From an uncultured Draconibacterium sp. (GTDB lineage: Bacteria > Bacteroidota > Bacteroidia > Bacteroidales > Prolixibacteraceae), in contig CANLMQ010000026.1 in the NCBI GenBank assembly GCA_947492175.1, forward strand, positions 1-64,000: DNA of 64,000 nt, given 5' to 3'. Positions 28,095-37,141 of this stretch are shown one piece after another. Made by a program: the position numbers and the translations under genes. The notes under the pieces were generated by a model. It saw nothing but the letters and a program-made list of their open reading frames with translations, did no database searches and was not told the DNA's origin. Numbering within the stretch: the stretch's first letter is position 1; every line of letters starts with the position of its first letter.

Positions 28095-29771
28095 CTAGTT
28101 GTATCCTGGATTTTGAACAAGCGCATTGTTTCCAGATAATGCATTTTCAGGAACCGGGAAACGATGCAAATGAGTTGAATTGGAAGCTTCATGGTCCCAC
28201 CAATCCTCTGTAACAAACATGTTCCAGCGAATCAGATCCATTCTTCTTCGTCCTTCTCCAAGGAATTCAATTCCCCATTCATCCACCAATCTGTATTTAT
28301 CCAGATTCTCTGTTGATACTGGATCTGGATCATTTCCTTCTTCAAAATTGCGCACTTTGACTTCGTTAATTAAATCAGCAGCAGCTTGTTTCTCTCCTGC
28401 TCGGAATTTACACTCTGCCAACATATAGTATACCTCAGCCAAACGAATAACAGGATTGTCTGCCCCCCAACGTAATGCTTCATCAGCCAAATTAGGCATC
28501 GGTACTTTCACCAAACGAACACCTGTATTTTCTTCTCCATGTGCCATGGTTGATGGCAAGGAAGCAACATCAGGATATTCATCGCCAACCTTTTTAAAGG
28601 TAGCCACCATATCAACAAAGTTGATTACTTCATTTTTATACTCCTGTGTTCCATACGAAGTTCCATAAGGACTTACCTGTTCTCCAACAAGGAACATTCC
28701 TTCATATTTTCCTCCTCCTTTGTAAACGTATGGCCTTTTTCTTAAATCAGCATCGTTAAATTTTTCGAAAGGATTACCCAATTTAAATTCTTCGTAAATT
28801 TCTCCTGTTGGTTTACGCGAAGGTTGTAGGTGATAACCATTCCAGGCACCACCATCCAGTCCGAAATATTTATAGGTTTCATAATGATAAAAGCGGTTCC
28901 ACATCCAATCATACTCTAATTTATTAAATTCAGAAGGAGTTGACCATATAACCTCCGGAGATTCATTGTTAGAAAATCCATGAACGCCATTCCAGGTAGG
29001 ATCTAAAGTATAAGAACCATATTTCCCATCAATAATATCCTGGCAAATTTTTGCACATTCGTCATATTTATTTTCTCCAATATACGATTCTGCATTAAAA
29101 TAAAGTTGTGCTAACATAGCAGCAGCGGCACCTTTTCGAAGTGCTCCTTCTTCATTTTCTCCAGATGTTTTTGCAGGCAAGCTGGGAATCGCTTCCAATA
29201 AGAGCTTCTCAATATGGTCGAAAGTTTCTTTATCCGTACTTCGGGGTATATTTTCACCTTCGTTTGAAGTAAAAATTGGAAGTCCTCCAAAATAATCAAG
29301 TCCTCGCATATAAAAGTAAGCAATAAGAGTTTGAAGCTGCATTACATGAGCAGCCTTATCTTCTTCAGTTAAACCTACTGTACTATAATCAAGATTTTCC
29401 AAATCCTGTTTAGTATCAAGGGCCAAAGCCACTCCCATAAGTGTACCACGCCATGTACCCCAAATCCAACCATCATTAACAGTCCATTCGTGATAATGGT
29501 AACGATAGTTTTCACCTCCATTATACCAGTGCGGTCCTTTTGTTGTAATTGCCCATTGGTCGGCAGTCATTTCCTGCAACTGCCACCTGTCGTATTGCAC
29601 ATACCAGCGGGCATGTGTAAAAGAACGATATAAAGCAGCTTTTACATCCTGCTCAGTTTTAAAGAAAGTTTCCGGTACAACAGCATCATACCACACCTCT
29701 TCCAAATCGGTACAGGCTACTCCGGAAAACAATAAAATGATGAGTAATAAGCTATATGATTTAATTTTCAT
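28095..29771 (-). CDS. SusD/RagB-family outer-membrane nutrient-binding lipoprotein
   Basis: The 558-residue lipoprotein has a signal peptide ending in a lipobox with Cys20 (GVACTDLEE). Its SusD features are an N-terminal TPR-like helical part with EVWYDAVVPETFF, a Trp-rich ligand-facing region (residues 60-105 and 250-300, with WYNGGENYRYHYHEW), and the C-terminal RagB end with GIEFLGEGRRRMDLIRW (about 507-523) and a final NALVQNPGYN. It caps the SusC barrel on the cell surface and captures substrate. It begins 18 bases after the susC stop, so the two are co-transcribed. The ligand is unknown, and no glycoside hydrolase or sulfatase is adjacent to reveal it. Confidence 0.95.
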   Translation of the reverse strand: MKIKSYSLLLIILLFSGVACTDLEEVWYDAVVPETFFKTEQDVKAALYRSFTHARWYVQYDRWQLQEMTADQWAITTKGPHWYNGGENYRYHYHEWTVNDGWIWGTWRGTLMGVALALDTKQDLENLDYSTVGLTEEDKAAHVMQLQTLIAYFYMRGLDYFGGLPIFTSNEGENIPRSTDKETFDHIEKLLLEAIPSLPAKTSGENEEGALRKGAAAAMLAQLYFNAESYIGENKYDECAKICQDIIDGKYGSYTLDPTWNGVHGFSNNESPEVIWSTPSEFNKLEYDWMWNRFYHYETYKYFGLDGGAWNGYHLQPSRKPTGEIYEEFKLGNPFEKFNDADLRKRPYVYKGGGKYEGMFLVGEQVSPYGTSYGTQEYKNEVINFVDMVATFKKVGDEYPDVASLPSTMAHGEENTGVRLVKVPMPNLADEALRWGADNPVIRLAEVYYMLAECKFRAGEKQAAADLINEVKVRNFEEGNDPDPVSTENLDKYRLVDEWGIEFLGEGRRRMDLIRWNMFVTEDWWDHEASNSTHLHRFPVPENALSGNNALVQNPGYN

Positions 29772-29789
29772 AACAATTCGATTTTAAGG

Positions 29790-32700
29790 TTAGAAAGTTA
29801 GTTGTACTCCTAATGTCCAGGTACGGGTACGCGGATATATGTTATTATGCCATTCGAACCCCGGATCTAAACCATTAATGTTCGATTCAGGATCCATTCC
29901 CGAATAAGAAGTAATCGTAAATAAGTCTCTTCCGGTTACATATACATTCGCATTTTGCAACCATCCAATATTGTGTGTATCAAACCTGTAACGCAGTGTT
30001 AAAGCTTTCAATTTAATAAAATCACCATCCTCTATCCAGTAATCGCAAAGTTCTTTTTCGCCAGTAACATTTTTATTTTTATCAAAAGCATGTGCCAGTA
30101 CGTTTTGCTCCTCCACATTTGGCAAACCATAGTACATATCGATTGTATTATAAATATCGTGTCCTAACCAACTTGTAAAGAAAGCTTCCAATTCGAAATT
30201 TTTGTATACAACTGTATTGTTCCACGACATTTGAACGATAGGAATTGCGTTTCCAACAAAAGCTTTGTCGTCGTTTGTTTTTGTTTGTTCAGTTACATCG
30301 AAAGCATTCCCCTCTTTGTCATATAACATCCAGTTCCCTTCCTCAGTAAATCCTGCAAATTGCCAAACATAAAATTTTCCAATATCTTGTCCGGGGAACA
30401 AACGAACCGCATTACCCGGAGAACCAGGAGCCGGGAAGCCTACCCTATCCCAATAAGTTTGACTACCCCAAAGCGATTCTAAAGTGGATTTATTGTGCGA
30501 GATTCGGAACGTTGTTGAATAATCCAAGTTATTTGTACTAACAGCATTGTAGTTTAACTCTGCTTCCCAACCTTTATTCCGTAAACTCCCTACATTCATT
30601 GTAGTTTTATCGTGTACTGCTGGCGGTACTGATACCGAAATATCATAAATCATTTTATCAACCTTACGGTCATACAAATCAAATTTACCGGTAAGTCTAT
30701 TGTCGAATAATCCGAAATCAACACCTACGTTAAACTCTTTTTTCTCTTCCCACTGAAGGTTTTTGTTTTGATTGTGTGCCGAACCATAGGTATAAATCCA
30801 CTTATCATCAACCAGCCACCAAGTATCAGACTGATACATACGTGTAGCAACACCTGGAGAAAAACTTTGATTACCTGTTACACCATAACCACCACGAAGT
30901 TTCAAATCACTAACTATATTAACGTTATCCATAAATGATTCGTCACTGATTCTCCATCCTGCAGAAGCTGCTGGGAAAAATCCCCATCTGTGGTCTTTGA
31001 AAAATTTAGATGATCCTTCGTAACGTCCGCTTAGCGAAAGAATATACTTTTCGCGGAAAGTATAGTTTGCTCTTCCAAAGAAAGCAATTAAACGTTCCCT
31101 TGGATTTTTCCATGAGCCCATTTCGGCTTTCCCTTCCGAAAGGAAAGTACCTTTACTCATATCCCATGCTTTAATACCATCAACAGGGAAATCATAATTG
31201 GTCATATCGAAACCATCAGCATTAAACTCCTGGAAACTATAACCAACTACAGCATTAATGCTGTGATCTCCAAAACTGTTGATATATTTCGCCAACCATT
31301 CGAAGGTTTTGTCATTGCTTCGTCCGTATGCCTGACGAGCTCGACCAGCTCTTGCATTATCCAACGATTCTTTGTGTTGCGCCGATACATAGAGTATATT
31401 TCGATACTCGTTCGATCGGTGTGCAAGCATCGCCTGAGTACTGAGATTATCTGTAAGATTAAGCTTCAGAGTAACGTCGCCAAGAAAATTATTTGTATAT
31501 CCCTGGTCATCACGCAATTTAACATCGGCAATCGGATTGTAATATTCCCAACCACCTGTCCATACATTGAGTCCGTGTACCTTAGAATTGTCGTATGCAG
31601 GTTGTGTTGGATTTAATTTTAAGGCCATATTGAAAATACCATTGTGAGAACGTTCACTTTCTGTTTTTCGGTAATCGGCATGTGCAATAATCTCTGCTAA
31701 ACCATCGATTAAAGTAAAGTTTGCATTAATCCTACCGCCCATTTCTTTTCTTTTGTCTCCAATGGCTATACCTTCCTGATCAGTTGAAAGAATAGTAGCA
31801 TAAATTCGAGATGTTTCTGAACCACCACTAAGATTAATATGATGACGTTGACTAAATGGATTTTTAACAGTTACTTCATTATACCAATCGGTAGTTTCGC
31901 CGTAATCTGTTCCAAGATCATTTGCCATAAATTTTTCAGCCGATAATACTTCTGGTTTTCTACGGATCGTTTCAGTAGTAAACTCTGAAGTATAAGTAAG
32001 ACGAATTTTACCGGCTTTTGCCGATTTCGTGGTGATTAAGATTACACCACCTGCTGCACGTGTACCATAAATTGCACCAGCAGAAGCATCTTTCAAAACA
32101 TCAATAGATTCAATGTCTTCACGGCTAACAGAATTTAAACTTCCACCGGGGACACCATCAATAACAATTAAAGGACCTTGTCCTGCTTTAACCGAAGCAA
32201 CACCTCGCAATTGAACAGATGTTCCTGCATTCGGACTGGTTCCATTAGTTGATTGAATACTCAAACCGGTTACTTTTCCCTGCATACCAATCAATGGATT
32301 TCCCGAACCTCCGGGAATTAAATCTTTCGATTTTACAGTAGTTATTGAACTTGTAACTTCTTTTTTCTCAAGTGTACCATAACCCACAACTACCACTTCT
32401 GCAACATCAATGGCATCGGCAAGCATAGTAACATTTATTGTAGTTTGACTACCAATTACAACTTCCTGTGTTTCCATTCCTACAAATGAATACAACAAAG
32501 CAGCACCTGCCGGAACTTTTGGAAGATTGTATTTCCCTTCAAAATCGGTAATTGTACCATTAGTTGTTCCCTTAACTACAATAGTTACACCGGGTAAGGG
32601 CACTCCTTCAATATCGGTAACAATACCCGAAATACTTTTCAGTTGTTGATTTTGAGGTAACTCAATATTATCCTTAGTAATGACAATGTTCTTGTTCATT

Positions 32701-33032
32701 ACACGATACGTTAGTCCTGTACCGGTAAGTACTTCTGTCAGGATTTCATCAACATATGCATTTGAAAAAACAGCATTTACAGTTTTACTCTTCGGAAGGT
32801 GTTCGTTTTTATAAAAAACATCGAATTCTGTTTGGTTTTGAATAGATTGAAAAACGTTTTCAAGACTTGCATTTTGCAAATCCATGTTAATTTTTGCTGT
32901 TTGAGAATAAACACTTGCCGAAACACTAAAAAGACCGACAAGCATTAAAATTAAAGTAAGTCTCATAATAAGAAACAGTTTTTTCCACTTTCTTCGTTCA
33001 GGAAGAAATAGCGCAATTAGTTTTTTTTTCAT
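29790..33032 (-). CDS. SusC/RagA-family TonB-dependent transporter with STN signalling domain
   Basis: The 1,080-residue outer-membrane importer opens with a long signal peptide (about 1-44). An STN domain (about 48-115; INMDLQNASLENVFQSI) follows, then a CarboxypepD-regulatory-like domain (about 133-212; ISGIVTDIEGVPLPGVTI). The plug starts at VVVGYGTLEKKEVTSSI (about 215-231) and carries the SusC hallmark GVPGGSLNSVSREDIESIDVLKDASAGAIYG. The rest is the 22-strand barrel, ending in RTWTLGVQLTF. The STN domain implies surface signalling to the FecR protein encoded just upstream, giving substrate-induced expression through the ECF sigma factor. It appears complete. Confidence 0.95.
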   Translation of the reverse strand: MKKKLIALFLPERRKWKKLFLIMRLTLILMLVGLFSVSASVYSQTAKINMDLQNASLENVFQSIQNQTEFDVFYKNEHLPKSKTVNAVFSNAYVDEILTEVLTGTGLTYRVMNKNIVITKDNIELPQNQQLKSISGIVTDIEGVPLPGVTIVVKGTTNGTITDFEGKYNLPKVPAGAALLYSFVGMETQEVVIGSQTTINVTMLADAIDVAEVVVVGYGTLEKKEVTSSITTVKSKDLIPGGSGNPLIGMQGKVTGLSIQSTNGTSPNAGTSVQLRGVASVKAGQGPLIVIDGVPGGSLNSVSREDIESIDVLKDASAGAIYGTRAAGGVILITTKSAKAGKIRLTYTSEFTTETIRRKPEVLSAEKFMANDLGTDYGETTDWYNEVTVKNPFSQRHHINLSGGSETSRIYATILSTDQEGIAIGDKRKEMGGRINANFTLIDGLAEIIAHADYRKTESERSHNGIFNMALKLNPTQPAYDNSKVHGLNVWTGGWEYYNPIADVKLRDDQGYTNNFLGDVTLKLNLTDNLSTQAMLAHRSNEYRNILYVSAQHKESLDNARAGRARQAYGRSNDKTFEWLAKYINSFGDHSINAVVGYSFQEFNADGFDMTNYDFPVDGIKAWDMSKGTFLSEGKAEMGSWKNPRERLIAFFGRANYTFREKYILSLSGRYEGSSKFFKDHRWGFFPAASAGWRISDESFMDNVNIVSDLKLRGGYGVTGNQSFSPGVATRMYQSDTWWLVDDKWIYTYGSAHNQNKNLQWEEKKEFNVGVDFGLFDNRLTGKFDLYDRKVDKMIYDISVSVPPAVHDKTTMNVGSLRNKGWEAELNYNAVSTNNLDYSTTFRISHNKSTLESLWGSQTYWDRVGFPAPGSPGNAVRLFPGQDIGKFYVWQFAGFTEEGNWMLYDKEGNAFDVTEQTKTNDDKAFVGNAIPIVQMSWNNTVVYKNFELEAFFTSWLGHDIYNTIDMYYGLPNVEEQNVLAHAFDKNKNVTGEKELCDYWIEDGDFIKLKALTLRYRFDTHNIGWLQNANVYVTGRDLFTITSYSGMDPESNINGLDPGFEWHNNIYPRTRTWTLGVQLTF

Positions 33033-33083
33033 AGTTTCGCTACGATTTAAGTTTATAAATCAAAAAAATTACTTGTAATGATT

Positions 33084-33112
33084 AACGGGAAGTATGTGGC
33101 GTATTTCCCGTT
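33084..33112 (-). promoter_or_regulatory. hairpin in the fecR-susC gap, possible attenuator
   Basis: The 8-bp arms AACGGGAA and TTCCCGTT are followed on the minus strand by a second small hairpin (ATTAC/GTAAT) and seven T. The element lies 50-80 bases before the susC start. It may end the sigma-fecR transcript or attenuate susC. Confidence 0.5.
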
Positions 33113-33171
33113 TTCTTTTAAAATAGAATTACGTTTTATTTCATTGGCAGAATAAGTTTAGTTAGTTTATT

Positions 33172-34173
33172 TCATTTTTTAATTCGTTCTATTACAATAT
33201 GGTCTTTATCAACACTGTACGTTATTGGTATTAATTCACTAATAATTTCAAAATGTTGTTCTATTGGTTTATGTTTTCTCAATACACCAGAGATATATTG
33301 ATATTTTAAATCTTCCTCAACATATTGAATATCTACATCCCACCAGCGCTCCATAATTTTGAATATTTTACTTACCGATTCGTTTCTAAATTCGAAACGT
33401 CCTTCGTGCCAGGCTGTGTAAATATCAAAGTCTTTCTCACCTATTAAAATCTCAGCTGTTTCAGTATAAAATGTCGATTGCTGACCAGGTTTCAAATCCC
33501 TGAAAAAATTACCTGACAAAATTTTCACTTTACCTTCAACCAATGTAGTTTCAATAATCTTATCCTCTGGATACTCGCATATATTAAATTGTGTACCGGT
33601 TACTTTAACTGTATGATTTCCTGTTTTTACTAAAAACGGATTTTTTTCGTTTGAAGCAACTTCAAAATAAGCCTCACCCTGCAACTCAATTTTTCTTGTT
33701 CTGTCGGTAAAATCAGAAGGAAATGTAAGTTTCGAATCAGCATTTAACCAGACATGAGTCCCGTCTGCCAAAAATATTTCCTTTATCTGACCTTTTATAG
33801 ATTCTACTGTTTTCAGCTCAACACTCCTATCATGCTTTCCATCCAAATAGAAATAATGACCCATCCAACCAACTCCTAAGGCCAGAACCAGCATGGCAGC
33901 AATTCGTATAAATTCCTTTAATCTTTGTGATTTTAACTGGCGAATTGAAATCTTTTGCTCAAGTAAATGCCACTGTTCAATTTCTATATCATTTAATTTT
34001 TCTGAGTTTAACAGTGCTGTCTCCCACAAATCTTTTTCAGTAAACAATTTTTTGCGGTTTCCGGGATGTTCTTTTAACCAGCTTAACACCTCCTTGCTCT
34101 CCTCTTCACTTGCATTTGCCTGAATAAAATGCAAAGTAGCCTGTTCTATATTTTCAGGTATTTTGTCCTTCAT
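33172..34173 (-). CDS. FecR-family anti-sigma factor
   Basis: The 333-residue protein has a cytoplasmic N-terminal anti-sigma part (1-85), one membrane helix (about 88-108, IAAMLVLALGVGWMG), a periplasmic FecR domain (about 115-225, with KGQIKEIFLADGTHVWLNADS and GEAYFEVA), and a C-terminal DUF4974-like domain (about 255-330). In this family it holds the ECF sigma factor until the STN domain of the partner SusC binds its ligand. The gene sits between the sigma and susC genes in the usual order, 44 bases after the sigma stop. Arms and topology are intact. Confidence 0.95.
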   Translation of the reverse strand: MKDKIPENIEQATLHFIQANASEEESKEVLSWLKEHPGNRKKLFTEKDLWETALLNSEKLNDIEIEQWHLLEQKISIRQLKSQRLKEFIRIAAMLVLALGVGWMGHYFYLDGKHDRSVELKTVESIKGQIKEIFLADGTHVWLNADSKLTFPSDFTDRTRKIELQGEAYFEVASNEKNPFLVKTGNHTVKVTGTQFNICEYPEDKIIETTLVEGKVKILSGNFFRDLKPGQQSTFYTETAEILIGEKDFDIYTAWHEGRFEFRNESVSKIFKIMERWWDVDIQYVEEDLKYQYISGVLRKHKPIEQHFEIISELIPITYSVDKDHIVIERIKK

Positions 34174-34217
34174 TACTAATACGAGTATTTAACAAGGTGG
34201 CAACCCTACCCCTGTTT

Positions 34218-34805
34218 TTAATTTTTATGAAAAAAAAGTGAAAAAAGAATGGTAGAAAAATCTTTAAACTCCTGCCGAAATAGCTTTAAAGCTTTTGAAA
34301 TATGCTTCTCCACTGATTTTACTGACAAACCGTACTTTTCTGCTATCTCCTTATTAGACATTCCATTAGTACGACTCTCGTTAAATACCGCTGCACATTT
34401 GGGAGGTAAAGTTTTTATGGTTTTTTGGATGCGGTCCTTTATGTCAAACTCAAGAATACTTTTTTCTGATTTTAAAAAGAAATTTAGTTCTTCCTGCTGT
34501 AGTTCTAAATGTATTTCGCTCTGATGATTTAAACGAAGCTGTTCTTTTTGATAATGTTTGTAGCATTTATTTTTAATGATCGTAAAAAGAAATGCAGATA
34601 TTGAAGTTTGAACACTTAGTTTTCGACGATTTTGCCATAATTCAAAAAAGCAATCCTGAACAAAATCTTTAGCCAGTTCTTCATCAACAAACTTTTGGGC
34701 GAAAATAAATAATCGCTGAAAATATTCAGAAAATAGGTTATGAAATGCGTTGGTATTACCTTCAATTATACCATTGATAATTTTATTTTCACGTTTTGTT
34801 AGCAT
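34218..34805 (-). CDS. ECF RNA polymerase sigma factor
   Basis: The 195-residue protein is a Bacteroidetes-type ECF sigma factor. Region 2 includes AFHNLFSEYFQRLFIFA and DFVQDCFFELWQNRRKL, which bind core polymerase and the -10 element. Region 4 includes LPPKCAAVFNESRTNGMSNKEIAEKYGLSVKSVEKHISKAL, with the helix-turn-helix. The frame is open 69 bases further upstream, but the ATG at 34803-34805 matches the usual start of this family (MLTKRENKIINGI). It is first in the sigma-fecR-susC-susD cluster and should drive susC-susD when the substrate is present. Confidence 0.93.
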   Translation of the reverse strand: MLTKRENKIINGIIEGNTNAFHNLFSEYFQRLFIFAQKFVDEELAKDFVQDCFFELWQNRRKLSVQTSISAFLFTIIKNKCYKHYQKEQLRLNHQSEIHLELQQEELNFFLKSEKSILEFDIKDRIQKTIKTLPPKCAAVFNESRTNGMSNKEIAEKYGLSVKSVEKHISKALKLFRQEFKDFSTILFSLFFHKN

Positions 34806-35013
34806 AAAAAAGTGGAAGAAATTCCGCTTGCAATATATATATTTTGATTTGATAAAAACAAAACATTTAAACACAACTCCTTACTTTTTAAACTCACTCT
34901 TGGGTAACTTTTTCAATTCAACCTACTTATATTGCAAATCCTCTTTTATCAAGAATTCGGTTATACAACCTAAAAATTAAACCTTTGCATTCCCAAATGG
35001 ATAAATACGCTTA

Positions 35014-35047
35014 TTTGATGGTCAATCCAATTAATAAATTACTTTTG
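35014..35047 (+). promoter_or_regulatory. promoter of the acyltransferase gene
   Basis: The -33 element TTTG (35014-35017) and the exact -7 element TACTTTTG (35040-35047) are 22 bp apart, within the Bacteroidetes range. Transcription should begin near 35054, leaving a leader of about 57 bases. Confidence 0.6.
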
Positions 35048-35110
35048 TGCCCCGAAAGCCACAATTCATTCTAACGTTATTCAGAAACGATTAACAAATA
35101 AAATCGTTAT

Positions 35111-35935
35111 ATGAGTTCTATCAACTACAATTCGAACTGGCGCAAAGTAGCGTCGACAATCTATAAAAAACCAACCGATTCAAAAATTTACGGTACCGTA
35201 GAAATTGATGTAACCGATCTTGAAAAATATATTTCTAGAAAAAGAAAAGAAGGCGTTAAAACGACATTAACATATGTGTTAACGCTGATAGTAGGCCGGG
35301 CAATACGTCAGGAGGTACCCGAATTAAACACCTATGTAAAAAGAGGTAAAATAAAACAGAGAAAACAGGTTGATGCCACCGTAAGCGTTTTATTACCCGG
35401 TGGTGAAATGGGATCAGTAAAAGTTGAGAACACCGATCAACTTACCATTAAAGAGATTTCAGATCTAATAGCTGGTAGAATACGCGATTCAAGAAAAGGG
35501 ACAGAAAATGACACCATGCAATCGAAAGGAATGTTGGCTTCTTTTCCCTGGCCACTCAGGGCATGGATTTTCAGGTTATACCGTGCTATAACCATCCACT
35601 GGGGAATTTCGCTCCCCGGAGTTGGACTCGACTCAAATAGTTTTGGTTCATACGTAATGTCAAATATCGGAACAGTTGGTCTCGATACCGGATACGGCTC
35701 TTTGCTGCCTTCTTCAAATGTTTCTTTTGTAATGATACTTGGCAATATATTAAAAAAACCTGCCGTAGTTAATGATGAAATAGTTCCCAGAAGATTGATG
35801 ATGCTAGCTGCTACACTTGATCATCGCGTTGTGGATGGTTCGCACGGCGGAAAATTGTTCAGAACAATTAAATACCTGGTTAAACATCCTGAGATTCTGG
35901 AAACTACACCCGATTCTTCAAAAGCTGCATTTTAA
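35111..35935 (+). CDS. stand-alone 2-oxoacid dehydrogenase acyltransferase (E2 catalytic domain)
   Basis: The 274-residue protein is the catalytic domain of E2 (CAT-like) acyltransferases, ending in the active-site motif DHRVVDG (His238, Asp242). It lacks the lipoyl and E3-binding domains that normally precede it, and no E1 or E3 gene is near. It also carries an amphipathic insertion, FPWPLRAWIFRLYRAI (about 145-160), not typical of E2 and perhaps a membrane contact. It may transfer an acyl group from CoA to an unknown acceptor rather than serve a dehydrogenase complex. A good promoter precedes it and the LacI gene follows 121 bases later, so it is probably a separate unit. Confidence 0.85.
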   Translation: MSSINYNSNWRKVASTIYKKPTDSKIYGTVEIDVTDLEKYISRKRKEGVKTTLTYVLTLIVGRAIRQEVPELNTYVKRGKIKQRKQVDATVSVLLPGGEMGSVKVENTDQLTIKEISDLIAGRIRDSRKGTENDTMQSKGMLASFPWPLRAWIFRLYRAITIHWGISLPGVGLDSNSFGSYVMSNIGTVGLDTGYGSLLPSSNVSFVMILGNILKKPAVVNDEIVPRRLMMLAATLDHRVVDGSHGGKLFRTIKYLVKHPEILETTPDSSKAAF

Positions 35936-35982
35936 TTATTTATCCTCTCGTTCTGTTTCAAAACATTTTGTTAAAAATTTTC

Positions 35983-35996
35983 CGTGTACGAACACG
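35983..35996. promoter_or_regulatory. candidate LacI-family operator
   Basis: CGTGTACGAACACG is a 14-bp near-perfect palindrome with the central CG pair typical of LacI-family operators and one mismatched pair. It lies about 60 bases before the lacI-type coding region and is a candidate autoregulatory site. Confidence 0.5.
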
Positions 35997-36056
35997 ATAA
36001 TTCAAAAATTTCTGTAATTTTACATTCAGAAACCCCTCAAGTATTATTTTTAAACA

Positions 36057-37136
36057 ATTAAAAAACAGAACGTTATCGAACTTAACAAACAAATACGGAT
36101 TAAGGATATTGCAGAAAAAGCAAAAGTATCAATAGGTACGGTTGACAGAGTTTTGCACAATCGTGGAGAAGTAGCAGAATCTACACGTAAAAAGATTCTA
36201 TCAATTATTGAAGAGTTGAATTACCAACCCAATATTCTGGCAAGTACGCTGGCCTCGAAAAAATCAGCCATTTTTGCCACACTTTTTCCAAAACCACCCT
36301 CAAAAGACGGGTATTGGAACAAGCCTTACAAAGGAGTGAAAAAACGGATCGCCGAACTTGGGCAATACGGCGTTCAAATTCAACCTTTTACGTTTAACCA
36401 AACCGATTCGAAAAGTTTTATTCAGGAAACTGAACAGATTTTGGAATTACATCCTGACGGTGTTGTCTTCGCCCCATTCTTTAAAAAAGAGTCGCTGACA
36501 TTTATTGAAGAACTAAAAAAACAGGAAATACCTTTTGTTTTTATTGATTCCGAAATCAAAAATACAGGACAGCTAAGTTACATCGGTCAGGATTCGTATC
36601 AAAGTGGCCTCGTATCAGGAAAATTACTCGACTTACTGGTTCAGGAAGGTAATATTTTGGTAACTCATTTTGCTAAAGAAATGGACAACCAAAATCATCT
36701 TGTTCAGCGGGAGAGAGGTTTTTACGACTGGTTTGAGAAAAAGGAGAACAACCTTCACATACTATTTACTACCGATGTTCCCGATACTGAAGATCCAAAC
36801 TGGATGAATAGAATTGCGAAAATTATTAAGGATAAAAACATATCGGGCATTTTTGTAACGAATTCAAAGGTTTATCATATAGGGAAATTACTTGATCAGT
36901 TGAATATGACTGATATAAAGGTTATTGGCCACGATTTACTAAAAGAAAATATCGAATGTCTGAAAAATGACCGGGTGCAATTTCTAATTTGCCAACGACC
37001 TGAAGAACAGGGGTACAAATCAATAAACAAATTATTTAGAAGTGTGGTTCAGAAACACAAAGTTGCTAAAAAGAGCTACACATCAATTGACATTGTTACC
37101 AAAGAAAACGTAGAATACTATAAAGAATTTAAATAG
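36057..37136 (+). CDS. LacI-family transcriptional regulator with no canonical start codon
   Basis: The product has a LacI helix-turn-helix (IRIKDIAEKAKVSIGTVDRVL) followed by a type-4 periplasmic-binding-like sensor domain (about 90-340). The longest frame with a usual start begins with TTG at 36153 and would cut away the DNA-binding helix. The frame is open upstream to a stop at 36051, but holds no ATG, GTG or TTG; ATT at 36057 is the best candidate and gives 359 residues, the normal size. Either a rare ATT start is used or there is a base error or mutation. It sits five bases before the SDR gene and probably controls the sugar-acid cluster. Confidence 0.85.
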   Translation: MKKQNVIELNKQIRIKDIAEKAKVSIGTVDRVLHNRGEVAESTRKKILSIIEELNYQPNILASTLASKKSAIFATLFPKPPSKDGYWNKPYKGVKKRIAELGQYGVQIQPFTFNQTDSKSFIQETEQILELHPDGVVFAPFFKKESLTFIEELKKQEIPFVFIDSEIKNTGQLSYIGQDSYQSGLVSGKLLDLLVQEGNILVTHFAKEMDNQNHLVQRERGFYDWFEKKENNLHILFTTDVPDTEDPNWMNRIAKIIKDKNISGIFVTNSKVYHIGKLLDQLNMTDIKVIGHDLLKENIECLKNDRVQFLICQRPEEQGYKSINKLFRSVVQKHKVAKKSYTSIDIVTKENVEYYKEFK

Positions 37137-37141
37137 AACAA

